A model generated the notes under the pieces. The model had not been told where the DNA came from. It was given only the letters and a program-made list of their open reading frames with translations, and did no database searches. The position numbers and the translations under genes are program-made. 64,000 nt of DNA. It comes from Eubacterium sp. GTDB taxonomy: Bacteria > Bacillota > Clostridia > Peptostreptococcales > Anaerovoracaceae. Shown in pieces: positions 54,878 to 62,464 of this stretch; positions within the stretch are counted from its first letter, which is position 1; each line of letters starts with the position of its first letter. The stretch spans positions 186,001 through 250,000 of the forward strand of contig JAFWHX010000005.1 in assembly GCA_017533915.1 (NCBI GenBank), written 5' to 3'.

Positions 54878-56080
54878 ATGTCAGACGAGAAAAACATAAT
54901 CAAAGAAGTTATTGATATCGGATTGAGCGAGATGAAGGATATGAGCGAAGTGAGCGACGCCTGTGGACAGTTCAGGCAGCTTCTCCTGGAACAGCTGAGC
55001 AGAGAGACTCAGATGGAGCAGGATGAAAGACCGCCGAAGGATTTCAGCAAGCTCGAAACAGTAACTATTGGAGTCTGCCCGGGCGACGGCATCGGAACGA
55101 TAATATCGAAAGAAGCGGAGAGAGTTCTTCGTCATCTTCTCGCTGATGAGCTGGATTCCGGCGATGTGGTCATCAAGGACATCGAAGGACTCACGATAGA
55201 AAACAGGCTTGAGAAGCAGCAGGCGGTGCCTGACGATGTGCTTGCAGAGATCAAGACATGTGATGTCCTGCTGAAAGGCCCGACGACTACACCTAAGGGC
55301 GGTACTATGGAAAGCGCGAATGTAGCGCTCCGCCGTGAGCTCGACCTTTATGCGAACGTCCGTCCTGTGAGCATCCCTGATCAGGGTATCGACTGGACAT
55401 TCTTCCGTGAGAATACAGAAGGTGAGTACGTTCTCGGAAGCAAGGGGATCGAGATCCCTGGTAAGCTTTCCATGAACTTCAAGGTAACGACAGAATGCGG
55501 CACCAGAAGGATCGCAAGAGCCGCATTTGAATATGCGAAGGCGAACGGCAAGACGAACGTCGCTATCGTGACAAAAGCCAACATCATGAAGCAGACAGAC
55601 GGGAATTTCTCAAGGATCTGCCATGAAGTGGCGAGCGATTATCCAGGCATCACCGCTGAGGACTGGTACATCGATATTATGACAGCGAATCTTCTTAAGG
55701 AAGAGCGCCGGGCTGATTTCCAGGTGTTCGTTCTCCCGAACCTCTACGGAGACATCATAACCGACGAAGCGGCACAGATCCAGGGCGGCGTAGGTACTGC
55801 CGGAAGCTCAAACATGGGCGATCACTACGCGATGTTCGAGGCTATTCACGGCTCAGCCGACAGGATGATATCTGAAGGCCGCGGCCAGTACGCAAATCCG
55901 GCGAGCATCATCAAAGCGGCGGCGATGCTTCTCCGCCATATTGGCAGGATCGACAAAGCCCAGAAGCTTGAAGACGCCCTCACAGAGTGCGTGGAGAATG
56001 AGAAGAAAGTAGTTATCACCGGACATGAAGACGGAGCTACAGCAGAAGAATTCACTGATTATCTGATCAGCAAGCTTTAA
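54878..56080 (+). CDS. Isocitrate/isopropylmalate dehydrogenase family protein
   Basis: About 400 residues. A 45-residue N-terminal extension precedes the core, which begins VTIGVCPGDGIG. Substrate-binding segments are ANVALRRELDLYANVRPV and FRENTEGEYVLGS; the metal and NAD part is LPNLYGDIITDEAAQIQGGVG, followed by AIHGSADRMISEGRGQYANPASI. Pairing with aconitase suggests NAD-type isocitrate dehydrogenase making 2-oxoglutarate; other acids of the family are possible. ATG 54878 follows AGGAGG at six bases. Confidence 0.88.
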   Translation: MSDEKNIIKEVIDIGLSEMKDMSEVSDACGQFRQLLLEQLSRETQMEQDERPPKDFSKLETVTIGVCPGDGIGTIISKEAERVLRHLLADELDSGDVVIKDIEGLTIENRLEKQQAVPDDVLAEIKTCDVLLKGPTTTPKGGTMESANVALRRELDLYANVRPVSIPDQGIDWTFFRENTEGEYVLGSKGIEIPGKLSMNFKVTTECGTRRIARAAFEYAKANGKTNVAIVTKANIMKQTDGNFSRICHEVASDYPGITAEDWYIDIMTANLLKEERRADFQVFVLPNLYGDIITDEAAQIQGGVGTAGSSNMGDHYAMFEAIHGSADRMISEGRGQYANPASIIKAAAMLLRHIGRIDKAQKLEDALTECVENEKKVVITGHEDGATAEEFTDYLISKL

Positions 56081-56084
56081 TATC

Positions 56085-57107
56085 ATGAAACACTTTTTTA
56101 TAATCAATCCTGCTGCTGGGCAGGGAAGATCAATAGATCTTGAAGAGGAGATAAGGATCCAGTCTGAGCTGAGAGGCCTTCTGGTCACTTCCGACGAGAA
56201 GCATGTGAACGATCCTGATGACTATGATGTCGTGATCTACAAGACGAAAGGAATCGGCGACGCCGAAAGATATGTCCGCTACATCTGCAGGACCAAGCTT
56301 GGCACTGACCCTGACTGGACGATAAACGGATTCGTTCAGAGGGCAGGAGACGAACAGTTCCGCTTTTACGCCTGCGGCGGCGACGGGACGCTCAACGAAG
56401 TGGTCAACGGCTGCTATGGCTTTGACGGCGCGGAAGTCGCTAATATTCCATGTGGTACAGGGAACGACTATATCAAGTGCTATCCGGAAGCCGGCGATTT
56501 CATGAGCATCAGCGCGCAGATGGACGGAAAGGCGGTCAATTCAGATCTGATCAGATTTACATCTGAAGGAAACGAGCCGCGCTACTGCATCAACATGTTC
56601 AACATCGGTCTGGACTGCAACACTGCAGACCTTACACAGAAAATGAAGAAAGCTCCGTTCGTCAGCGGCTCAATGGCATATATACTCAGTCTTCTTTTGA
56701 TATTTATCAGGAAAAAGGGCGCGGATCTTACGATCGAATGTGACGGCGAAGTCGTCTATGACGATAAGCTGCTTCTCGTCGCGGTATCGAACGGTCAGTA
56801 CTGCGGCGGAGGCGTAAAAGGACTTCCACAGGCAGACGTGAACGATGGTATCATGGACGTAAGCATCGTCAAGAAAGCAAGCCGCCTGCAGTTCGTCAGG
56901 CTTTTCGGCGAATACAAGAAAGGAGAGCACCTTGCCGACGAGCGAGCCCGTGAGCTCTTCATAGTGAAAAAATGTGAGCACGCAGTGATCACACCACGTA
57001 AAGACAAGATGAAGCTCTGCATCGACGGTGAGATCAGCATGGCAGGCAGGACCACATTTGATATCGTGCCGGACGGTATAAGATTCTCAGTACCGGCAGT
57101 AAAATAA
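56085..57107 (+). CDS. Diacylglycerol/lipid kinase family protein (DgkB/YegS-like)
   Basis: 340 residues. FFIINPAAGQGRS opens the fold and ACGGDGTLNEVVNG is the nucleotide-binding GGDGT motif; IPCGTGNDY follows. The final MKLCIDGEI motif is typical of lipid kinases. It phosphorylates diacylglycerol or a related lipid, which recycles the diacylglycerol released when glycerol phosphate is taken from phosphatidylglycerol for lipoteichoic acid. Only four bases separate it from the dehydrogenase gene. Confidence 0.9.
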   Translation: MKHFFIINPAAGQGRSIDLEEEIRIQSELRGLLVTSDEKHVNDPDDYDVVIYKTKGIGDAERYVRYICRTKLGTDPDWTINGFVQRAGDEQFRFYACGGDGTLNEVVNGCYGFDGAEVANIPCGTGNDYIKCYPEAGDFMSISAQMDGKAVNSDLIRFTSEGNEPRYCINMFNIGLDCNTADLTQKMKKAPFVSGSMAYILSLLLIFIRKKGADLTIECDGEVVYDDKLLLVAVSNGQYCGGGVKGLPQADVNDGIMDVSIVKKASRLQFVRLFGEYKKGEHLADERARELFIVKKCEHAVITPRKDKMKLCIDGEISMAGRTTFDIVPDGIRFSVPAVK

Positions 57108-57111
57108 ACCG

Positions 57112-57140
57112 TTGAACAAAACATCAAAATATGATAAAAT
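57112..57140 (+). promoter_or_regulatory. Promoter of tRNA-Ser
   Basis: TTGAAC (57112-57117), 17-base spacer, TAAAAT (57135-57140), about 75 bases before the tRNA. Confidence 0.6.
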
Positions 57141-57213
57141 CGCTTTTGTCAGCGCTCTGAGGCAGCATACTGTCAGTAATGATAAAGGCCGCAACGCCGG
57201 CACAAGCGAATAA

Positions 57214-57303
57214 GGAGACGTATCGAAGTGGCTATAACGAGCCGCACTCGAAATGCGGTGTACTCTCGTGGTACCGTGGGTTCGAATCCCACCGTCTCCG
57301 CCA
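57214..57303 (+). tRNA. tRNA-Ser (anticodon CGA)
   Basis: The acceptor arm GGAGACG pairs with CGTCTCC, with discriminator G and an encoded CCA. The anticodon stem CCGCA/TGCGG holds the loop CTCGAAA with anticodon CGA (57249-57251), reading UCG. The long variable arm (GTAC/GTAC stem) marks a class II serine tRNA, and the T arm GTGGG-TTCGAAT-CCCAC is standard. It is the probable attachment site of the element whose integrase begins 36 bases downstream. Confidence 0.96.
57275..57303 (+). other. Probable left attachment site in the tRNA-Ser 3' end
   Basis: Tyrosine integrases commonly recombine in the T arm and 3' end of tRNA genes, and this integrase lies next to this tRNA, pointing at it. A second copy of the tRNA 3' end (attR) was looked for to the end of the window and not found, so the core length is unknown. 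Confidence 0.5.
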
Positions 57304-57308
57304 GACAG

Positions 57309-57344
57309 GCCCCTTGGATGTTGAAATTCCAAGGGGCTTTAATT
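57309..57344 (+). terminator. Terminator after tRNA-Ser
   Basis: GCCCCTTGGA (57309-57318) and TCCAAGGGGC (57328-57337), a perfect 10-base-pair stem, then TTTAATTTT. The T tract contains the integrase stop codon of the other strand. Confidence 0.88.
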
Positions 57345-58748
57345 TTGTCCTGTTTGGGTACAGATGGGTACAGATCTAAGTGATTCTTTGAGCATGTCGG
57401 TGCTCATCGAGATAGGAAGGCGAGCAGCTTCGAGCTGTGCTGCTCGCGTTTCCTTATCACTTCTGTCGTAGCAATAATTATTTAAAGTTGTTCTGGCGTC
57501 TTTGTGTCCTACATAGTTTCGGATCGTTTTGATGTTCACATTTGCGTCTACAAGAGATGAGATGAATGTTCGTCTGCCGGCATAGGCTGTATTTCTCGGC
57601 GCGCCGATCGCCTCGCACATTTCCGGAACAGCTTTCCTCATGCTGTCATAGAAGCTGTTGAAGTTATCATTCATCATGAAGATATATCCGGTATCATCGA
57701 CGCCTTCTGCTTTCTGGTGATCTCTGGCAGTCTGTATTATCTCCTTTGCAAGTGATGTGAGTATCACTCTGCGAGGCCCGTGTCCTGCCTTTGTGCGGTC
57801 TTCCATGACTTTCTTTGCCTTCTCGGAGAAGTAGCGTTTTATCACGATCTCGTCGCCTATGATATCATCATACCGAAGAGTAGAGATCTCGCATGGCCGT
57901 ACTCCAAGCTGGAACAGCATTATGACTGCAAGAGGGAGCAGGTGATGCACCGGGAATTTCTTCATTTTGAAATAGCTGTAGCAAAGCTGGTATAATTCCA
58001 CCTCTTGAACAGGCGTCAGTACTTTGTTCTCATCGGACTTTTCTTCAACCTGACGGAACACATTCGGATTTGTGATCTTCAGAAGATCATATGGATTCTT
58101 ATCGATCAGTTCTTCTTCCATTGCGTACTGCAGCATCTGTTTCATCCACGTCGCCGCATTAAGGTATTCCTTTCGTGTGAGGTTATATCTGGCGATCATG
58201 CCATACGCCCATTCACGAAGTTCCTTCACCTTGATGGATTTGATAGGGACGTTGATGATAGGGTCATTTGCATAATAGTGCTTCCAGATAGACAGATTCC
58301 TCTTGAATGTGGCATCGCTCCAGGTCGTTTTCCGTCTGTGAGTGACGAACTCGTCAAACAGGTATGCAAGTGTTGGGCCGCTTCTGCACCTTCCCATAGG
58401 CTCTTTGGATCTGCAACCGTAGACCCACTCAAATATTTTGTCAATGAGCTCTTCCACAGTCTGTGCTTTGAGAGTTATGCGGCCTTCGGATCTGTTCTCA
58501 GCCTTGATACGGATATAGTATCGTTTATCAGTCTTGCCGTTCAGCTTTTTGATCTTATCTATATAGTTTTCAATGATCTCGGATCTGCGAGATTGAGTCA
58601 TAGCTATTCTCACGCCGTCCATGTCTATAGTATCATCTTCTTTGCGGTACTGTAAACAGATATCCGGGTGAGAAGCGATATATTCCAGTACCTCGGCATC
58701 GGTCAGTGCCGATGCGTATACTGATGTTTTATCGATGATATCTGTCAC
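57339..58748 (-). CDS. int: Tyrosine recombinase/integrase of a mobile element
   Basis: 469 residues: an N-terminal arm-binding part, a core-binding SAM-like domain (about 150-220) and a catalytic domain (about 250-450). Of the RHRY residues, R is in QLGVRPCEISTLRYDD, the second block reads YAGRRTFISSL (arginine kept, the usual first histidine replaced by tyrosine), GHKDARTTLNNYCY gives histidine and the nucleophile tyrosine. The start is GTG with AGGAGGT at ideal distance. It is the last gene of the element's minus-strand set and is next to its target tRNA. Confidence 0.93.
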   Translation of the reverse strand: MTDIIDKTSVYASALTDAEVLEYIASHPDICLQYRKEDDTIDMDGVRIAMTQSRRSEIIENYIDKIKKLNGKTDKRYYIRIKAENRSEGRITLKAQTVEELIDKIFEWVYGCRSKEPMGRCRSGPTLAYLFDEFVTHRRKTTWSDATFKRNLSIWKHYYANDPIINVPIKSIKVKELREWAYGMIARYNLTRKEYLNAATWMKQMLQYAMEEELIDKNPYDLLKITNPNVFRQVEEKSDENKVLTPVQEVELYQLCYSYFKMKKFPVHHLLPLAVIMLFQLGVRPCEISTLRYDDIIGDEIVIKRYFSEKAKKVMEDRTKAGHGPRRVILTSLAKEIIQTARDHQKAEGVDDTGYIFMMNDNFNSFYDSMRKAVPEMCEAIGAPRNTAYAGRRTFISSLVDANVNIKTIRNYVGHKDARTTLNNYCYDRSDKETRAAQLEAARLPISMSTDMLKESLRSVPICTQTGQN

Positions 58749-58798
58749 ATCGGCACCTCCTTTCTCTTATTTGCCGTGATATGACGGTTTTTATTGTT

Positions 58799-60166
58799 TT
58801 AACGAATGTTTTGACCACGCTTTCTCACATAGACCTCGCGCTCCTGTCTTTTCGCGGCCGTTTCTCTTGCTACGTCTTCGTGGATCTTCTCTGCTCTTTC
58901 TATTATCTGGACAGCGGTGAATTTCTTGCCGCGTATCTCTTTGATCTCAGTAGACAAGGCATTTCTCTGTTCCTTTAGGTTGCTGATGGTGTCAGGATCT
59001 TTACATCTTCTGAGCATGTTCCTGATCTTCTGACGGTCTTCACAAAGCCGTCCAATCTGGTCATCATATCTCTTGATGAGTCCTTCCGCATCAGCTGTCG
59101 TTTCAAGGTGTTCTTCACCGATAAGCCTTGCCTGTCTGGAATACTCGTCACATTTACGAAGCGCCGCTTTCATCTCCGGAGTCAGCGGTTGATAGCTGCT
59201 ATGTTTCGGGAGATAACCCATCTGATACAGACACCTTATATACAGCCCATACAGACCGGTAAGCTTCCTCTTGGGGTGGTGACAGTATGACCTGGCAGTT
59301 ACAGGTTGGTATGCTCTCCTGCGCTCATCTATAAAGCGGTAATATTTTTCTGCTGCTTCTATATCGTTCTGGCATATCCTTTCATAGATCCTCTGCGGAT
59401 CGTATTCCTCTCCCAGGTGATACAGCCTTGTCGGCTTTCCGCCATAGACAGAGCAGATGACAGGATATTTTCTGCTTGGATCCACTTTTATACTGCAGCC
59501 TTTCATACGGAGTACCGATTCAAACATCTCTATGTTCGTGCTCATAGAGATGGCTTCGTCTATGGTGCTGCGGAGCTGATTGTATATCGTAGGCGCGCCA
59601 TTTTTCTCGGCGAAGTACAGCTGCCTGGGCGTCCTGCCACGAGGATGTTCAATAACAGATAGGGTATGATCTCTGCAAAGTTCATCAGATACCTCACGCA
59701 TCCTGCGATATGCAGCCTTATTGTCATTGAACTTCTTTCCGTCAACAAAAGAAACGGAGTTGATAATAAAGTGATTATGCAGATGCTCCTTGTCCAAATG
59801 CGTCGCGACAAGGACCTGATATCGGTCGCCCCAAAGTCTTTCTGCAAGCTCGATCCCGACCTTATGGCACTCTTCAGGGGTTATCTCGCCGGGCTTGAAG
59901 CTCTGATATGCATGGTATGCGATGTTGCCGCCGGTCTTTCCGAACGCTTTTTTCACTGCGGACATCTCTTCAAAAGCAGTCTCGGCGTTGCACCTTACGC
60001 CTGTAACTAGGTATACTTTCTCAGAAGTCACTTCTGTTTTCTCACCGTTTACCGCATAGCTGATGGACTTTTTCAGGTCGTCATATTCTGTTTTATCAGG
60101 GTTTGCAGCGTAATCTGTGACACGTTTAAGGCTGTCTTTTATCGGCCAGATCTTAGTTGTCGCCAT
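58799..60166 (-). CDS. MobA-type relaxase
   Basis: 455 residues. The relaxase domain (about 1-270) opens with MATTKIWPIKDSLKRVTDYAANPDKT and has the metal motif HLDKEHLHNHF (HxDxxHxHxH class) of Firmicutes mobilization nucleases; the catalytic tyrosine region is near the start. The last part is a charged coiled coil. It nicks oriT and leads one strand into the recipient, using another element's transfer machinery since none is encoded here. The ATG lies inside the end of mobC, so the two are co-translated. Confidence 0.9.
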   Translation of the reverse strand: MATTKIWPIKDSLKRVTDYAANPDKTEYDDLKKSISYAVNGEKTEVTSEKVYLVTGVRCNAETAFEEMSAVKKAFGKTGGNIAYHAYQSFKPGEITPEECHKVGIELAERLWGDRYQVLVATHLDKEHLHNHFIINSVSFVDGKKFNDNKAAYRRMREVSDELCRDHTLSVIEHPRGRTPRQLYFAEKNGAPTIYNQLRSTIDEAISMSTNIEMFESVLRMKGCSIKVDPSRKYPVICSVYGGKPTRLYHLGEEYDPQRIYERICQNDIEAAEKYYRFIDERRRAYQPVTARSYCHHPKRKLTGLYGLYIRCLYQMGYLPKHSSYQPLTPEMKAALRKCDEYSRQARLIGEEHLETTADAEGLIKRYDDQIGRLCEDRQKIRNMLRRCKDPDTISNLKEQRNALSTEIKEIRGKKFTAVQIIERAEKIHEDVARETAAKRQEREVYVRKRGQNIR

Positions 60167-60506
60167 GGATATCAGATCCTTTCTGGTCAGCATCGAAGTT
60201 CGACATCAGCAGTTTCCATATCGTTTTCATCGTATTCCTTATCTTTCGTGTTGCTTCTGTATATGAAAGAAGCTTCTCCGGATCCTGATCTGCTTTAAGA
60301 AACAACTCAAGATCTTCGACCTCCCGCCCCAGTTTAAGCATATAGTCATATATCTTTTCTCTTGGAAGCTCTCTGGGTTCAAAACCCATAGCAAGTTTTC
60401 TTAGGTATTCTGAGGTGCTGAGATTGCATATACCTGCTCTTAATTCAATTTTCCCTTTCTCTTTATCAGTCACGCGAATGTTTATCCCTTTGTTTCTTTT
60501 TCTCAT
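60153..60506 (-). CDS. mobC: Mobilization accessory protein MobC
   Basis: 117 residues. The N-terminus is basic with a ribbon-helix-helix-like stretch (INIRVTDKEKGKIELRAGICNLSTSEYLRKLAMG), followed by helices ending in IRNTMKTIWKLLMSN, as in MobC of relaxosomes. It helps the relaxase bind and open oriT. It precedes and overlaps the relaxase gene by 14 bases, and the candidate oriT is just upstream. Confidence 0.85.
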   Translation of the reverse strand: MRKRNKGINIRVTDKEKGKIELRAGICNLSTSEYLRKLAMGFEPRELPREKIYDYMLKLGREVEDLELFLKADQDPEKLLSYTEATRKIRNTMKTIWKLLMSNFDADQKGSDIHGDN

Positions 60507-60555
60507 TGTCCCACCTTCTTTCGCTGTGTTTTGTTAAGTTATTTACGTTGTTTGT

Positions 60556-60589
60556 ACCGGGGTCATAGGGGCGGAGAGCCCCTTCCGGT
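60556..60589. other. Candidate oriT
   Basis: The 113-base gap upstream of mobC holds nested inverted repeats: outer ACCGG (60556-60560) with CCGGT (60585-60589) and inner GGGGC (60568-60572) with GCCCC (60578-60582) around GGAGA. Placement just before mobC-mobA is the usual oriT position. The nick site is not known. Confidence 0.5.
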
Positions 60590-60619
60590 GTGTTGCCATG
60601 ATGGCTTTGATCGACATGA

Positions 60620-61672
60620 CTATACCGGCGGCGATACATCGCCTATGCTCGCTACATCTGAAGACGCACTTTCTGTGGCCATACTTTCCTGAGGTGTGTA
60701 TGTCAGTGTCATCAGACGCTCATTTGCAGTACGCTTTGACGTCATGCTGATGTTCTCCGGATAGAAGACATCGTAGTAGAACTTAGTCATCTTGGCGCTG
60801 AGTACGTTAGGCTGCATCTCTGTGTTTCCAACTGCTTCAAGGAGTCCCGTCGCAGTACCGGTCCATGTGCCGACAGTCTTGACCATGTCGGCGATCGTGT
60901 AGAGTACACCCGGTACTTCTTCTTTTGCCAGTTCCTCCTCCGTCTCGACTTTGATGAGGTGCCAGCGGAACTCATCGAATTTGAGTATCATCTTCCACTG
61001 CGGTGAGTCACGGCCGACAGCTGACAGCTCGCCATCAGTACGGAAACGGTCTTTCTTAAGTAGCAGAATCTGATCAGGTACGCCGCTCATGGCTGTGGAT
61101 CCCAGTATCTCGTTCACAGGGTCGCGCTTGTCCTGCATCTTGCGAAGGTGATGGACACATACTATAGCGATGTTATGTCTGTCGGCGAATCTCTTTATCC
61201 TGGATATGTCATAGTCATCCTTGCTGTACTGGTTCGCGGTGGATACTCCATTGTCGCTGCCGCGGATCTTCTGCAGGGTGTCGATCACGATCAGGCGGAT
61301 GTCCGGATGTTCGTTGAGAGTGTCGACGAGGTCAGAGATGAATCCTTCTTCCAGGCTCTTACGCTCCAGACAGAAGTGCATCCCCGGCGGCGGCGCTTTA
61401 CCAAGCTCGAGCAGTCTGCTCTGTAATCTGACCTCTCTATCTTCCAAAGAGAAGTAGAGGACTTCACATTTCCTCGTTTCCTTACCAAGGAACGGTTCAC
61501 CTGATGATACGGCGAGGCACATGTCAAGCATCATCCAGCTCTTGCATGATTTGGGCGCACCTGCAAGAAGGGTGAGGCCCTGAGGAATGAGGTCCTCTAC
61601 GATCATCTTGGATTTTTCCTGCTCAAGCGGCTGGTAGAAGAGGTCTTCTGCTTTCTTCAATCTAAATGTCAT
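60620..61672 (-). CDS. RepA-like AAA ATPase of the element
   Basis: About 350 residues. The P-loop reads GAPKSCKSW: the glycine before the catalytic lysine is cysteine. The Walker B strand is IRLIVIDTLQKI, then a sensor VCVHHLRK and STAMSGVPDQILLL. This is the RepA/RSF1010 hexameric helicase type common in integrative elements of Firmicutes, where it may allow brief replication after excision. ATG 61672 with AAAGGAGG nine bases upstream is preferred; an earlier in-frame start would translate the iterons. The C-terminus is variable and Ser/Thr-rich. Confidence 0.85.
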   Translation of the reverse strand: MTFRLKKAEDLFYQPLEQEKSKMIVEDLIPQGLTLLAGAPKSCKSWMMLDMCLAVSSGEPFLGKETRKCEVLYFSLEDREVRLQSRLLELGKAPPPGMHFCLERKSLEEGFISDLVDTLNEHPDIRLIVIDTLQKIRGSDNGVSTANQYSKDDYDISRIKRFADRHNIAIVCVHHLRKMQDKRDPVNEILGSTAMSGVPDQILLLKKDRFRTDGELSAVGRDSPQWKMILKFDEFRWHLIKVETEEELAKEEVPGVLYTIADMVKTVGTWTGTATGLLEAVGNTEMQPNVLSAKMTKFYYDVFYPENISMTSKRTANERLMTLTYTPQESMATESASSDVASIGDVSPPV

Positions 61673-61714
61673 CTTGTTCTTCCTCCTTTGCTTAAATAGT
61701 AGTGGTGTTACATG

Positions 61715-61790
61715 TGACGATAGTGACGATGATGACGATATTGTTTCCTCTGATACACTCAATCGTCATGTGCGTCATTATCGTCATTCC
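61715..61790. repeat. Two sets of three 9-base iterons in opposite orientation
   Basis: TGACGATAG, TGACGATGA and TGACGATAT (61715-61741) are head to tail; CGTCATGTG, CGTCATTAT and CGTCATTCC (61764-61790) are the same unit inverted. The arms are 22 bases apart and lie just upstream of repA. This is typical of a replication initiator or repressor binding array. Confidence 0.75.
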
Positions 61791-61805
61791 AGCTTCTGAA
61801 GCACG

Positions 61806-61876
61806 AAAAAAAGCCGGTTTACACGGCCATTTTTCTGCACAACAAAATAGTGCTTAAATAACCATGTAAACCGACT
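61806..61876 (-). terminator. Strong hairpin terminator in the repA leader
   Basis: On the minus strand a 15-base-pair stem (61876-61862 with 61826-61812, two G-T wobbles) is followed by seven T (61812-61806). It lies between the leader promoter and repA, so the operon is expressed only by readthrough or antitermination, or the hairpin ends a short RNA. Confidence 0.75.
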
Positions 61877-61898
61877 CTAAACATTCAAACTGAGTCTC

Positions 61899-61928
61899 AA
61901 AAAAGCAGATCCCTTAAAGCGTCCTGCT
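61899..61928 (-). terminator. Second, weaker minus-strand terminator in the leader
   Basis: AGCAG/CTGCT stem (61928-61924 with 61908-61904) followed by six T on the minus strand, 23 bases before the strong one. Confidence 0.45.
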
Positions 61929-62234
61929 CCAACGCTACCGGCCTCCCGGCTCATACATCAGACGTAAACTCGCGAAGTTTCTCCATAGGCTTATTACTTA
62001 TCTGGCCTCCAAAGCAAAGGGCCTCCTGAAACAGTTCATCAGGAGGAAGTATCATTGTGGCTACCACATGGTCTTCGCACAGAAAAGTTGCGGTCTTCCT
62101 TTAAGTATATCCTGTGTATCGCTCTCCATAGAAATGGGTCATGGCGCAGATATCAATCATGCTCGCATGCGGTAGGGGTGTATCTGATGATGGGTATTAA
62201 ATTGTCAAAACGGAGAACGCATGTTCTCATATAC
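61929..62234 (-). promoter_or_regulatory. Long untranslated leader of the repA-mob transcript
   Basis: About 300 bases with no convincing gene. It includes CCTCCTGA (62022-62029) paired with TCAGGAGG (62039-62046), and a second minus TTGACA near 62201-62206 with a poor -10. A short frame MEKLREFTSDV on the minus strand near 61990 has no well-placed ribosome site. Taken with the terminators it looks like a regulatory leader. Confidence 0.4.
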
Positions 62235-62263
62235 AGTATAGCAATATGGATATACACTGTCAA
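62213..62263 (-). promoter_or_regulatory. Strong promoter of the mobile-element operon with LexA-like operator
   Basis: On the minus strand TTGACA (62263-62258), 17-base spacer and TATACT (62240-62235) make a near-consensus promoter. GAGAAC-GCAT-GTTCTC (62213-62228) starts at the expected +1. Its core GAAC-N4-GTTC matches the Gram-positive LexA (DinR) box, with A/T instead of C/G at the flanks. A bound repressor would block initiation. Confidence 0.65.
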
Positions 62264-62304
62264 CACTTTTTTATTGTTATATAATAGATGAATAATTCGT
62301 TAAA

Positions 62305-62360
62305 GTATACTACATGCTGTATACAATTCATTTGACGGCTAATATATAGTACTTTATTAT
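62305..62360 (+). promoter_or_regulatory. Promoter region of the HEPN-like gene
   Basis: TTGACG (62332-62337), 17-base spacer, TATTAT (62355-62360). Upstream, two GTATAC palindromes (62305-62310, 62319-62324) may be an operator. It diverges from the element's main promoter. Confidence 0.4.
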
Positions 62361-62464
62361 TTATTATAGTGTTTGCAAATAGAACAATATGTATTTTGGA
62401 ATTTGAATTAGCATGGTCATTATAAAAAAGGAATGTGTATAGTATAAATGGGAGGGTAGTATTG

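Noticed and set aside
58799-60506. Idea that the element is a prophage remnant
   Set aside because: Relaxase, MobC and RepA-like genes without any phage structural gene indicate a mobilizable element.
61672-61762. Longer N-terminus for the RepA-like protein
   Set aside because: The extra 30 residues are the translation of the iterons, and the strong ribosome site lies after them.
62055-62291. Plus-strand frame of 78 codons in the element leader
   Set aside because: Covers the LexA-like box and minus promoter, composition is not protein-like, and the start is a TTG. A 15-codon frame from GTG 62057 after AGGAGG is also unsupported.
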